A DNA stretch of 44,278 nucleotides from a virus. Both the position numbers and the translations under genes were made by a program. The stretch spans positions 1-44,278 of IMG/VR virus record IMGVR_UViG_3300009183_002617. The stretch is one strand, 5' to 3'. This document shows positions 18,294 to 27,266 of the stretch, in pieces (position 1 is the first letter of the stretch; every line of letters starts with the position of its first letter). The notes below the pieces were generated by a model that worked only from the letters and a program-made list of their open reading frames with translations, had not been told where the DNA came from and did no database searches.

Positions 18294-18740
18294 TCAGGTT
18301 GATAAGAGTCTTTTGTATTTTTCAATATGATCACTACAAATACCAATACATTCAGTAATATTATCATCAAATATTTCTGGCATAACTGCTATACTATTTT
18401 TTATAATTTGTTTTCCAGGATAAGCCCAAATATATTTTTTGCTTGTTAATGTAACAGTATCTTTTTCATGCCAAAAATAATTTAAATCTGTTGATTGTAA
18501 ATAGTTCAGACAATTGGTATTTTTACAATGTATCCAAAGTTTTTCATTTCTAGCTTTAATCCAAGAATCTTTAATTAGATAAGTTGGCTTATCGTGTCCA
18601 AAATATAATTTATTTTCAATAAACCATAAATCAATTTCCACATCATATTCCATATTTAAAGTTTTATCTATATAATTTGGTTTATTTTCTTCTAACGGAT
18701 TAGATCCGTTAATATTTCCTCTATGTGATATATATACCAT
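18294..18740 (-). CDS. Short GDPD/PI-PLC-like phosphodiesterase
   Basis: A 148-residue protein beginning MVYISHRGNINGSNP. His6-Arg7-Gly8, the acidic pair EIDLW (E35, D37) and GHD (H49-D50) match the catalytic residues of glycerophosphodiester phosphodiesterases. At 148 residues it is about half the length of a full TIM barrel, so it may be a minimal member or a binding derivative. It is last in the glycan cassette, three bases after the HAD-nucleotidyltransferase stop. Possible roles are cleaving or building a phosphodiester linkage in a surface polymer; this is inference. Confidence 0.6.
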   Translation of the reverse strand: MVYISHRGNINGSNPLEENKPNYIDKTLNMEYDVEIDLWFIENKLYFGHDKPTYLIKDSWIKARNEKLWIHCKNTNCLNYLQSTDLNYFWHEKDTVTLTSKKYIWAYPGKQIIKNSIAVMPEIFDDNITECIGICSDHIEKYKRLLST

Positions 18741-18743
18741 TAT

Positions 18744-20117
18744 TTAATTTTTATAGTTTTCTAAAAAATATTTTAAATCTTCTGGTGTTCCCAATCCCCA
18801 CATCTTTTGTGCATTGGTTGTTATTAACTTTTTTCCATCTAATATTGCTTGATTAAACACAGGACAAACATAAAATTCATTATTAACTCTAATATTTTTT
18901 TCTATCATAGTTTCGGCATATTTTACAAAATCTTTTCCGTGTTTCCAGTAATAATACCCAACAGTAGCAAGATTGGAAATGGGATTTTTTTCAGCAACTT
19001 CTGTAACATATCCATTTTTATCAATTTTTGCAAACGACCATTTTGGATGTGCTGACTCAAATGTAACAATTCCACCATCACAGTTTTGTTCTTTCATTTT
19101 ATACATAAACTCATTTGAGTTCCATTCAACAAATTGATCGCTATTAGCAAAAAATAAAGGATTTTCATTATTAATTAAATCTTTAGCTAATAATGCTGTA
19201 CAAGCTGCACCCTCAGTTAAACCATCTACTTCTATAATTGAACAACCAGGAACAATTAAATTTAACAAACCATCTAAATTATATTTTTCTCTATGGATTT
19301 TTTGTACTATAAAAATATAATTTGCATCTATGTTTATATTTTCAACAACCAATTGAATCATTGGTTTTCCATTTACATCTATTAACGGTTTTGGAAATGT
19401 ATAACCTGCTTTTTCAAATCTGGAGCCAGCTCCAGCCATTGGTATTAAAATATTTACAGTTTTGTCAGACCATTTTGGCATATTATATTCCTTTTCTGTT
19501 TGAATGTTATGTATTTTATCATTAATAAAATTTATATTTATTTCATCTGGACTAGACACTCTTAATATATGGGCTTTACTTCTGTGTGCGGCTATTAAGC
19601 CGTGGGGAGAATCTTCTAATATTAGAGTATTTTCTGGTATACATTCTAACTGTGACATACATTTCCAATACATTTCTGGGTGGGGTTTACTATTTTTAAC
19701 ATCTTCATTGGATAAGATAACATCAAAATATTCAATTACTTGAAGTTTATGTAAAACTAATAATACTGTTTTTTTTATACTATTACTACAACATGCAATT
19801 TTATATTTATTTTTAATTAAAAATTTAAAACATTCTATTAATTGTTCTGAAGGTTCTACATTTTTTAAATATTCTGTTGTATAATTCTGTTTATCTTCCC
19901 AAATTCTTTTATGTAAATTTGTAGGTAGATTTTTTTCTTCTGTCAACAGTTTTAATTTTTCATTGGTTTTAAGACCATCGTATTTGGTTAGATGTTCTTT
20001 CCATGATATTTGATATAAATCACCTAAAGCTTTATTTAAAGCATCAAAATGTATTTTTTTTGCTTTAACAAGCACACCATCAAGATCAAAAATAATAAGT
20101 TTAATGTTATTTGTCAT
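18744..20117 (-). CDS. HAD phosphatase fused to sugar nucleotidyltransferase
   Basis: A 457-residue two-domain protein. Residues 1-210 are a beta-phosphoglucomutase-like HAD hydrolase: IIFDLDGVL with nucleophile D11 and D13, CCSNSI, NSKPHPEMYW and LEDSPHGLIAA. From about residue 222 a nucleotidyltransferase fold begins with VNILIPMAGAGSRFEKAG, then FPKPLIDVNGKPMIQ, and ends with WGLGTPEDL. Together these could dephosphorylate a sugar phosphate and activate the product, or one related to it, to an NDP-sugar. Both active sites look intact. The ATG overlaps the stop of the gene before it in transcription (20114-20117). Confidence 0.85.
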   Translation of the reverse strand: MTNNIKLIIFDLDGVLVKAKKIHFDALNKALGDLYQISWKEHLTKYDGLKTNEKLKLLTEEKNLPTNLHKRIWEDKQNYTTEYLKNVEPSEQLIECFKFLIKNKYKIACCSNSIKKTVLLVLHKLQVIEYFDVILSNEDVKNSKPHPEMYWKCMSQLECIPENTLILEDSPHGLIAAHRSKAHILRVSSPDEININFINDKIHNIQTEKEYNMPKWSDKTVNILIPMAGAGSRFEKAGYTFPKPLIDVNGKPMIQLVVENINIDANYIFIVQKIHREKYNLDGLLNLIVPGCSIIEVDGLTEGAACTALLAKDLINNENPLFFANSDQFVEWNSNEFMYKMKEQNCDGGIVTFESAHPKWSFAKIDKNGYVTEVAEKNPISNLATVGYYYWKHGKDFVKYAETMIEKNIRVNNEFYVCPVFNQAILDGKKLITTNAQKMWGLGTPEDLKYFLENYKN

Positions 20118-20719
20118 TGATTATTTTTAAAAAATATATTTTCTTCATTTTGTTGTTTTGTTATATCAATTATTTTAAAATTGTTTTTTTCTAAAAAATC
20201 TAACATATCTTTTTTTGAATGTTGATTTTTATATAACTTAACTTCTTCGTTCATTGGAACTTCTACAACTCCAGATTTAATAATTTGAATTTTTTGTCCA
20301 AAAGATTCTAAAACTTTTAAATCATTTCCTTGAGTATCTATATGAACATAATCTATATGTTCTATATCAAGATTTTCTTTTAAAAATGTGTCCATTCTTG
20401 TAACTAAAACCTCAACATCATATGTAACTTTTAAATCTAACCTATTTGGCCAGGTTTGATCTAAATTATTAGAAAAATCCAATAAAGAACTACATCCCCA
20501 ATCTGCTTGACCCGCAACATGAAATACTGATTTACCATTGTAATCTGATATAGCTTTTTCAATTAAAAAATAAGTAGGTATATTTGTATAACCTTTTTGT
20601 TTTATATTATTAATTAATTCTGGAGTTGGTTCAAAACAATAAACAAACGAACCATTTCTAGCCTGTTGTAAAAAAGTATCTCCTGTGTTTGCACCAATAT
20701 CAAAAATTATTGTTTTCAT
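20114..20719 (-). CDS. FkbM family methyltransferase
   Basis: A 201-residue SAM-dependent methyltransferase with motif I DIGANTGD at residues 7-14, the acidic CFEPTPELI loop, and IDYVHIDTQGNDLKVLESFG, the signature of FkbM enzymes. These usually O-methylate sugars in glycans. The stop overlaps the start of the HAD-nucleotidyltransferase gene as ATGA. No Shine-Dalgarno sequence precedes the ATG. Confidence 0.85.
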   Translation of the reverse strand: MKTIIFDIGANTGDTFLQQARNGSFVYCFEPTPELINNIKQKGYTNIPTYFLIEKAISDYNGKSVFHVAGQADWGCSSLLDFSNNLDQTWPNRLDLKVTYDVEVLVTRMDTFLKENLDIEHIDYVHIDTQGNDLKVLESFGQKIQIIKSGVVEVPMNEEVKLYKNQHSKKDMLDFLEKNNFKIIDITKQQNEENIFFKNNQ

Positions 20720-20745
20720 ATAATGTTACTGTTTTATTAAACCAA

Positions 20746-21372
20746 TCATGGTTCTAACAACTGATGTTTTAAATACATAGTAGTTGGAACTCTTTTTATA
20801 TTTATAGATGGATTTTTACTTAAATGATAGTTTAAAAGAAATTCTGGATGAAAATATGGAATTTCATGTATATAATCTTTTATTTTATCATATAAGCTAC
20901 AATAATAAAAAAGATTATTATAATTTCCCAAACAACAAAGATCTAATATACCATTTCTAAAATTACCACCATGTGGTATTATTAATTTATCATCCTCATA
21001 ATAATCAAAAATATATTTTAAACTGTAACAATCAAACCTTGTTAAAAAAATTATATCATATGATTTATCAATCATATTAAAACATAATTGTCTTTTTCTC
21101 CACATGTTTAAAACATTACTAGCCCTTGTTTCTGGTTGTTTTTTGGATTCACATAAAGATAAAAGATTTAAATCTAAATTTTTAGATGTGTCATCTAAAT
21201 CAAAAATATATTCCTTTGGTTTATAAAAATCTATAATTTCGTTTTTCTCTAAACAATCATATGAGTGTATAAAAATATCAATATTTGGATTTTTTTTATA
21301 AAAACCATAAATGTGATCTTTGTGAGAAAGACCACAGTTAACATGACCTGAGATCAATATTGCTGTTTTCAT
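20746..21372 (-). CDS. Putative glycosyltransferase of uncharacterised family
   Basis: A 208-residue protein starting MKTAILISGHVNCG. It has DIFIHSYDC, a WRKRQLCFNMI helix and a short acidic motif FLTRFDCY (R-x-D), followed by PHGGNFRNGILDLCCLGN. This is the layout of small nucleotide-sugar-dependent enzymes found in phage and capsule clusters, where R-x-D replaces the DxD metal site. I do not recognise a characterised family. The assignment rests on this layout and on the surrounding glycan genes. Confidence 0.5.
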   Translation of the reverse strand: MKTAILISGHVNCGLSHKDHIYGFYKKNPNIDIFIHSYDCLEKNEIIDFYKPKEYIFDLDDTSKNLDLNLLSLCESKKQPETRASNVLNMWRKRQLCFNMIDKSYDIIFLTRFDCYSLKYIFDYYEDDKLIIPHGGNFRNGILDLCCLGNYNNLFYYCSLYDKIKDYIHEIPYFHPEFLLNYHLSKNPSINIKRVPTTMYLKHQLLEP

Positions 21373-21383
21373 TCTTTTTATTT

Positions 21384-22247
21384 TTAAATAATAGAATTTT
21401 TCTTTAAGAAAACTAAAAGATTGTCTATATTTACATTCATATTATCTAAATGATCTATTTTATCTGTATAGAATTTGTAATATGGTATAGAACAGCTAGA
21501 ACACATACATTGATACAAATGATCTACCATGTGTGGATTCTGGGTATTCATTTCAACAATTTTTGTTTTTGAATTTGCAAATAAAGAAAATGTTAATGCT
21601 CCACTATTTGGAGATAGTATTGTATCTGCTTGATTAAAGATTTTTATTTTATCTACAGTTTTAAAATCTTCAAGATCTATGCATTCAAAACCATTTTGAC
21701 TAAGAATAGATTTTAATTCTTCATTGTTTACAACATTTCTTCTTTTTATACCAGAATTGCCATTAAGTAAATGTGATTTGTTTCGTGAAATATAGAATTT
21801 TTTATTTTTAAATTCTTCTGATTCATTTGGAATATTTTTTAAAAATAAATTTTTTAAAAAGAAATATAATTCTGAATCTATTGTACAACCTTCATTTGCA
21901 ACTGGTATGACTGGTTCACCATAACTTGTAATAACAATATCATCTGTTTTAATTTGTTCTTTTGGTATAAAAATAAAATCCGATTTGATTATATCCAACG
22001 ATTCAATATGAAAATCTCTAAGTTCAGTTGGCTTGGAACAAGTAATAAAATATGGAGCCTTTAAATTGGAAAGATATTGATCTTTTTCATCGAGATTTTG
22101 CTCTATCATTAGGTGTGGATTGCTATCTAGTCCAGCTCTTACTAAATTATTTGGTACTCTTCGTAAAGCACCTAACATTAAAATATACCAATGAAAAATA
22201 AAATCGCTTCCACGGTCTTCCATATTAAAAATAATTTTTTTATTCAT
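21384..22247 (-). CDS. GT61-like (DUF563) glycosyltransferase
   Basis: A 287-residue protein. The C-terminal half matches GT61/EOGT-type enzymes: FYISRNKSHLLNGNSGIKRR, NEELKSILSQNGFECIDLED, then IFNQADTILSPNSGALTFSLFA. In that family the conserved Arg-rich stretch and the 'G-ALT' segment form the donor site. An AAGG lies nine bases before the ATG. Substrate unknown. Confidence 0.75.
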   Translation of the reverse strand: MNKKIIFNMEDRGSDFIFHWYILMLGALRRVPNNLVRAGLDSNPHLMIEQNLDEKDQYLSNLKAPYFITCSKPTELRDFHIESLDIIKSDFIFIPKEQIKTDDIVITSYGEPVIPVANEGCTIDSELYFFLKNLFLKNIPNESEEFKNKKFYISRNKSHLLNGNSGIKRRNVVNNEELKSILSQNGFECIDLEDFKTVDKIKIFNQADTILSPNSGALTFSLFANSKTKIVEMNTQNPHMVDHLYQCMCSSCSIPYYKFYTDKIDHLDNMNVNIDNLLVFLKKNSII

Positions 22248-22252
22248 TTTAA

Positions 22253-22882
22253 TTAACCTTTATATGCACACCAATTATGATTTTTTAAATCAATGACTTC
22301 TATGTTTAAATTTTTAAAAAACGCATTAACATGAAAGGTAACATGAGGAAAAGTAATATGATCATAATCATGACCACATAATACTCCTCCATTTTTTATT
22401 TTTGGCCACCAAAAATTTAAATCATTTTTAATATATTGTTCACAGTGATTTCCATCAATATAAACAAAATCTAGACTACTATCTTCAAATTGTTGATAGG
22501 CTTCTTCTGATTTTTTTCTAATAAACTCTAATCTAGTTCCATAATATGATAATCTGGTTTTTACTAATTCAAATAATGTATCCATTTGATTTTGTTGCAT
22601 ATTCATAGCATCTGCGCCATATTCGACATAATTAAGATATGGATCAACACCATATAACTTTTCTATATTAGTTTTGCTTAATATAGAATCCAAATGTCCT
22701 CCATAAGCACATCCAATTTCTACACCAATTTTATAATTTTTATCATTTATAATTTGTGGAATAGATTCATGAGAACAATTCCAAGCAATTAAAGAATCTT
22801 TATAAAATTCACATATTTTTTTATCTGCCTCTTCTTTTTCTTTTAATGTTATTATTCTATCTTCATTTAAATTATTATTCAT
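22253..22882 (-). CDS. Class I SAM-dependent methyltransferase
   Basis: A 209-residue methyltransferase with motif I VEIGCAYGGHL at about residue 54, GVDPYLNY, then LDFVYIDGNHCEQYIKNDL and GGVLCGHDYDH, the arrangement of the Methyltransf_24 family often found in glycan clusters. It has a good ribosome-binding site (AAGGA, 7-nt spacer). Its ATG overlaps the stop of the gene before it in transcription by four bases (ATGA). Confidence 0.8.
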   Translation of the reverse strand: MNNNLNEDRIITLKEKEEADKKICEFYKDSLIAWNCSHESIPQIINDKNYKIGVEIGCAYGGHLDSILSKTNIEKLYGVDPYLNYVEYGADAMNMQQNQMDTLFELVKTRLSYYGTRLEFIRKKSEEAYQQFEDSSLDFVYIDGNHCEQYIKNDLNFWWPKIKNGGVLCGHDYDHITFPHVTFHVNAFFKNLNIEVIDLKNHNWCAYKG

Positions 22883-23721
22883 AAATAGATCCTTTTCAAA
22901 ATATTATTATACATTCCATCAAGAGTAAAATATTTAGTATATATTTCAAAACCTTTTTTTAACATATCTTGATATTTTTCTTCACTTATACAGTTTAATA
23001 TATGTGGTAGATTGCTTAAGTTGTGTTCATCAATAACTATAGAAAATTCATTCCAATTTAATTCATCTTGCCAAGGTAGATATGGTATATCAGTAATAAT
23101 TATAGGAACACACCCCAACTGAAATGCTTCATATAATCTAAAGGAATTTAATCCATATCCACGAGGACAAAGTAAAAATTTACTTCGTAAAGCTAAATCG
23201 ATAAAAAGTTTTAATTCATTGTTATTTACATGGTGTGTCCAGTTTTTACCTATAATAGCAATATTTTTCTGATCTTGCATACTTTGTGCCATTTTAATTC
23301 TAATTGGATGTGTTAACGATCCTACAAAAGAAGCTAAAATATCCTTTGAAACATTTGTCTTTTCATGTGGTATCGGAGAACATATTAGTGGGATTGGGAT
23401 GATATTGGCACCACTAACATTTCCACCAGCAGAAAAACATAAAGTGTCTTTAGGAAGACGATGTTTTGGTGCATCATCATGTTGCATGACTGTAAAATAC
23501 TTTTCATTTGGGTCAAGCAAATCTAAAAAATTTTGAAGATGATGATCTTTATTATCACAATATAGTGTTGTCCAACTAACCCCAATATAATGTCTTACTG
23601 TTGGTGGATTTTCTTGTAAAAAACGATTTAAAAAATAATCCTCAAGATAATATCCCAGATGATATGGCGGGTATGTTGGATATGTTGGTGTCGGTCTTAA
23701 ATCTTCTCTTGTAAATATCAT
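22879..23721 (-). CDS. Exostosin-like (GT47) glycosyltransferase
   Basis: A 280-residue protein with the exostosin signature in the C-terminal half: FVGSLTHPIRIKMAQSM, SKFLLCPRGYGLNSFRLYEA, then GCVPIIITDIPYLPW. It should act as a GT-B type transferase in the cytoplasm. Its ATG directly follows the TAA of the gene before it, with no gap. The acceptor cannot be inferred. Confidence 0.82.
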   Translation of the reverse strand: MIFTREDLRPTPTYPTYPPYHLGYYLEDYFLNRFLQENPPTVRHYIGVSWTTLYCDNKDHHLQNFLDLLDPNEKYFTVMQHDDAPKHRLPKDTLCFSAGGNVSGANIIPIPLICSPIPHEKTNVSKDILASFVGSLTHPIRIKMAQSMQDQKNIAIIGKNWTHHVNNNELKLFIDLALRSKFLLCPRGYGLNSFRLYEAFQLGCVPIIITDIPYLPWQDELNWNEFSIVIDEHNLSNLPHILNCISEEKYQDMLKKGFEIYTKYFTLDGMYNNILKRIYL

Positions 23722-24423
23722 TTATATAATCCAATTAAAACTGTTATCAAAATGTTCATGGTGTTGCTTATATGTAATATAATGACTATCATGACTTGTT
23801 GGGTGGTGATATTCCATATTTTGTAACACTTTTAATTTAAAATTATTTTTTATTAAAATATAATTCATATACTTACACTCAACAAAGGCATTTTTTATTG
23901 GATCTATTTTAAAATTATCTAATAAACAGTTTATTCCTTTTTTTGAAATTAATAAATTTCCTGTATTAAATAAACAACCTTCTTGTAAATGATTTTTATT
24001 CCAAAAGGTTTTATCAATCATGTTACCAACTATATGTTTATAGTTGTGATTCGGTTTGGCTGCAGAAGGACAATAAATTATATTTTCATCCAATCCGTAT
24101 AAATTGTCTTCTTCTTTAATAGCATCTAGATAACTCTTTTCAAAAAAATTATCACTATCAAAAAGTATACACCAATCATTTTTTACTTTTTCTAAAACTT
24201 TAAGTTTATTTTGGTATGCTTGTATATTTTGTTCATTTTTATAAATGACCGTTTTAGGTGACCATGTTTCTTTTATAAGAAGATCATAATCGTTACTACA
24301 ATCATCTATTACAATAATTTCATCTAAATCAGTATAAGTATCATACTCTTTCATAGAAGGTATCAATCGGTCAGATCTATTATAAGTTGTTAGTGCTAAT
24401 GAAATTTTTTTATTTTCTAACAT
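23722..24423 (-). CDS. GT2 family glycosyltransferase
   Basis: A GT-A enzyme with ISLALTTYNRSDRLIPSM, IVIDDCSNDY and the metal site LFDSDNFF. I chose the ATG at 24423 (MLENKKIS, 233 residues), nine bases after a GGGGAG ribosome-binding site; the ATG at 24432 abuts that site. The 5' end overlaps the FkbM gene before it in transcription. Donor and acceptor are unknown. Confidence 0.82.
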   Translation of the reverse strand: MLENKKISLALTTYNRSDRLIPSMKEYDTYTDLDEIIVIDDCSNDYDLLIKETWSPKTVIYKNEQNIQAYQNKLKVLEKVKNDWCILFDSDNFFEKSYLDAIKEEDNLYGLDENIIYCPSAAKPNHNYKHIVGNMIDKTFWNKNHLQEGCLFNTGNLLISKKGINCLLDNFKIDPIKNAFVECKYMNYILIKNNFKLKVLQNMEYHHPTSHDSHYITYKQHHEHFDNSFNWII

Positions 24424-24994
24424 ATAGTGCATCTCCCCAAGAATGTGGTGTAATATGAGTCCATACTCTTACAAATCCCTTTTCTTTTAACCATGTATCC
24501 ATATCTTCAAGTAATGGATTCTCTTTATATAATTCGGCAGTGTTTACTTCAGTATATACTGCATCAATATACGCTAAAGTATTTATTCCACCTTTTAAGA
24601 CATTCAATTCATATCCCTGAACATCCATATTTAAAAAATTGCAACTTGTAATATTAAAACTATCAAGAGTTTTAACGTTAACAATAGTTGTATCGGTAAA
24701 TAAAACAGTAGGGTGTTCTTGTAGATGTGTTTTTGGTTCCATCAATGAAGAGGATTGTTTATTATCTGCCAAATACATAACAAATTCACCTTCTTCGTGT
24801 CCCAATGCACAATTATATTTTTTTACTGTATCAGATATCTGATCAAAGCACTCTTTTTGTGGCTCAAATATGTAAATATTATCAGTATATTTTTGATAAA
24901 TTGGAATCTCTTCTCCAACATGTCCACCCACATGTATAACTCCTTTTATAGTTAAATTTAAAGTTCTAACAATTTCATCAAATGATAGGTACAT
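24410..24994 (-). CDS. FkbM family methyltransferase
   Basis: A 194-residue SAM methyltransferase: GVIHVGGHVGEEIPIY (a variant motif I), IYIFEPQKECFDQI, LNMDVQGYELNVLKGG. It is the second FkbM enzyme of the cassette and differs clearly from the one at 20114-20719, so two different positions may be methylated. AAGGA lies five bases before the ATG. The gene overlaps both neighbours by 14 to 17 bases. Confidence 0.83.
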   Translation of the reverse strand: MYLSFDEIVRTLNLTIKGVIHVGGHVGEEIPIYQKYTDNIYIFEPQKECFDQISDTVKKYNCALGHEEGEFVMYLADNKQSSSLMEPKTHLQEHPTVLFTDTTIVNVKTLDSFNITSCNFLNMDVQGYELNVLKGGINTLAYIDAVYTEVNTAELYKENPLLEDMDTWLKEKGFVRVWTHITPHSWGDALYVRK

Positions 24995-25808
24995 ATATTT
25001 CCTTATTTTTTAAAAGTTTGTTTGCTTGTTTAGAATAATAATCTTTTCTTTCACATACTGACATATTTTTTATTTTTTCAAAAATTTCCATATTTTTAGA
25101 ATGAATCTCTGACATCCATGGTGTAGGATTCAATCTAGAATGTTCTATGTGCCACACATAAGCATCTTCAAGATATTTAATCTTATATCCTAAAGCATGC
25201 ATTTTAAATAATTTTTCTTGATCTTCTGGTCCCCAGCCTATCATCTCTTCATTTTCACATCCAACTTGCATATAGGATGATTTATTAAAAAATTGAACAT
25301 GTCCATAAAATGAATTATTGGATTTAATGGTTTTAAAATCATCAAAATTTAAAGATTTCATAAATTGTTCACATTCGTTATAATTTAAAATTTGTTTTTG
25401 GTATGCACCATAACTATACGGTAAAACCATATCATAACCATTAAAGATATACTGAATACTTTTTTCAATTGATTTTAATGGAATCAAAACATCAACATCA
25501 TAAATGCAAATAACATTTGTTGTAGATTGTTCTATTGCTCTATTAATACACCATGTTTTATAAAATTTTTCATCTATTTTTAAAGTTTTAGTAAAAATCT
25601 TTTTAATTTTTGTATGATTAATATTTTCTGAATAATTTGTATCACCCATTTCATGTATTATAAAATTTGCTTCTGGGCATATATTAATTAAATAATTTAT
25701 AGTAAATAAAAAATTTCTATATCTATCTTGAGTCTCAATTCCAACGGGTAATATAAATGTTAAATTATCCATATTATATTCTACTAAGGTATTGGGTATA
25801 ACATTCAT
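24978..25808 (-). CDS. Galactosyltransferase-like GT-A glycosyltransferase
   Basis: The N-terminal half is GT2-like (TFILPVGIETQDRY, CIYDVDVLIPL with a D-x-D near residue 100). The C-terminal half has GWGPEDQEKLFKMHALGY, the motif of the galactosyltransferase C-terminal domain (GT7/GT27-like), and VWHIEHSR. I chose the ATG at 25808 (MNVIPN), whose ATGA overlaps the stop of the fucosyltransferase-family gene; the longer frame would need a TTG at 25820. Confidence 0.82.
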   Translation of the reverse strand: MNVIPNTLVEYNMDNLTFILPVGIETQDRYRNFLFTINYLINICPEANFIIHEMGDTNYSENINHTKIKKIFTKTLKIDEKFYKTWCINRAIEQSTTNVICIYDVDVLIPLKSIEKSIQYIFNGYDMVLPYSYGAYQKQILNYNECEQFMKSLNFDDFKTIKSNNSFYGHVQFFNKSSYMQVGCENEEMIGWGPEDQEKLFKMHALGYKIKYLEDAYVWHIEHSRLNPTPWMSEIHSKNMEIFEKIKNMSVCERKDYYSKQANKLLKNKEIYVPII

Positions 25809-26590
25809 ATTACGGTCCAACCTTCACAATAAACATCTGACCAGTCTTTTTGTATGCTGGAACCAAACCATAAAGATGGTGCAATAACTTTATTTGAATT
25901 TGCTAACCAAGCACCCCACCAACTAAATGAACTATTAGCAATAATATGATTATTACACATAGACATTAAACACATATCTAAAAATTTATCATTAAATTCT
26001 GGATATATAATTTTCTTATTAAACAAATTAAAAAGATTTTTTGCTTTTTCTATATCATCACTAAAAACAAAAATTAATGAATCTTTTGGCATACACTCCA
26101 TGGCTTTAATATAATAATCTTTAGTACATATTGGATGTGCATTTGGCATATTTAAATAATCACCCAATCTTATATGAACTGATGTAATATTTTCATTTTT
26201 ATATGGTTCTATAAATGAATTACATACATCTTTAATATCTTGTTTAAAATCAAATTGATTTAAAATTTCAGTTTTATAATTTTTAAAATATTTTTCAGTT
26301 TGAAAATATCCCCAAATATCTGTATCATCTGATAAATTAAAAAACCTTTCATCAAATGGAAAATGTTCTTCTCTTACTGAGAACTTAGGAATATAAGTAG
26401 AACAATCTTTTGCTTTTAAGTTTATAAAACAATCTGAAAGACAAAAATTAGTATATTCATTATTTGATTTGCTGTGATATGGAACACCATAATCATATCC
26501 TTTAACGGTTGCCATTCCTAATAAAGAAGCATATTGAAAAAGTTGATTTCCAAATCTTCCATTTGTTCCCAATCCATGATATGTTATCAT
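25805..26590 (-). CDS. GT11 family alpha-1,2-fucosyltransferase-like protein
   Basis: A 261-residue GT11 enzyme. It opens with MITYHGLGTNGRFGNQLFQY, has the donor-binding motif SVHIRLGDYL (H-x-R-x-x-D) and ends with IIANSSFSWWGAWLA, all characteristic. The family transfers fucose from GDP-fucose. The ATG at 26590 forms an ATGA with the GT25-like stop and aligns with the family start; the longer frame from 26620 is unnecessary. It fits the phage-encoded GDP-mannose dehydratase, which makes the first intermediate towards GDP-fucose. Confidence 0.9.
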   Translation of the reverse strand: MITYHGLGTNGRFGNQLFQYASLLGMATVKGYDYGVPYHSKSNNEYTNFCLSDCFINLKAKDCSTYIPKFSVREEHFPFDERFFNLSDDTDIWGYFQTEKYFKNYKTEILNQFDFKQDIKDVCNSFIEPYKNENITSVHIRLGDYLNMPNAHPICTKDYYIKAMECMPKDSLIFVFSDDIEKAKNLFNLFNKKIIYPEFNDKFLDMCLMSMCNNHIIANSSFSWWGAWLANSNKVIAPSLWFGSSIQKDWSDVYCEGWTVI

Positions 26591-27222
26591 AGGTAACTTG
26601 AATTCCTTTCTTCTAAGCAATTATCAGTAAAATGTTGCCACTTATTAGCTGAGTCCCTATTATCAGCCTGATAAAAATAAGGTTTATTTGGTGTATATAC
26701 TTTAGTTTGAAATTGTAATGATGATGCACCCACATCCCATGGTTGTTTTAAATCATGGATACAATGTTTGGCTATACGAGACATATAGTCTCTGTAGATA
26801 GGTGTTACATATAAAATAGCATGAGTGGCTAGTATTCCACCTATTCTCATATATTCTTCTGTATATCTTTTAGTTTGGTATCCACGGTTACCACTAGAAA
26901 TACCAAGATAGATGCCATCTGTATCGTCTGGAATGTCTAGAATTGGATTAAATGACTGTGTAAATTCTGCATCATCTTCTAAAATTAGAAGTGGAGTTCC
27001 ATATTGTGTATCATCTAGAATATCAATATGAGACTGAGCACAACCAACATAATGTGCATTACTTGGTATAGTTCCTTCTGGTGCAGGAAGTATTCTGGCA
27101 GATTTTCTATAAGTATGTTTAAAGCCATACTTTAGAAGATTGTCTTGCATAATTTCAGCATTTTTAGTTGCCGAATCCAAATTAATCCATACGACTGGTA
27201 TTTTGCGTAAATCAATAATCAT
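26587..27222 (-). CDS. GT25-like glycosyltransferase, first gene of the cassette
   Basis: A 211-residue enzyme with VVWINLDSATKNAEIM at the N-terminus, VGCAQSHIDIL at about 59-69 and LLILEDDAEF near 78-87, the order seen in LPS-type GT25 transferases. A GAGG ribosome-binding site lies four to five bases before the ATG. It heads the operon: a sigma70-type promoter and a late-type element both lie in the 85-bp gap before uvsY. Confidence 0.78.
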   Translation of the reverse strand: MIIDLRKIPVVWINLDSATKNAEIMQDNLLKYGFKHTYRKSARILPAPEGTIPSNAHYVGCAQSHIDILDDTQYGTPLLILEDDAEFTQSFNPILDIPDDTDGIYLGISSGNRGYQTKRYTEEYMRIGGILATHAILYVTPIYRDYMSRIAKHCIHDLKQPWDVGASSLQFQTKVYTPNKPYFYQADNRDSANKWQHFTDNCLEERNSSYL

Positions 27223-27236
27223 ATAACCTCATGTTA

Positions 27237-27264
27237 AATATAATACAACTTATAAAGATGTCAA
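27237..27264 (-). promoter_or_regulatory. Sigma70-type promoter for the glycan cassette
   Basis: Minus strand -35 TTGACA (27259-27264), 16-bp spacer, -10 TATATT (27237-27242). Fourteen bases separate the -10 box from the ATG at 27222 and include a GAGG ribosome-binding site. Confidence 0.7.
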
Positions 27265-27266
27265 GT

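Noticed and set aside
18294-27222. DNA-modifying glucosyltransferases for hydroxymethylcytosine
   Set aside because: None of the products resembles T4 alpha- or beta-glucosyltransferase, and no dCMP hydroxymethylase is in the window.
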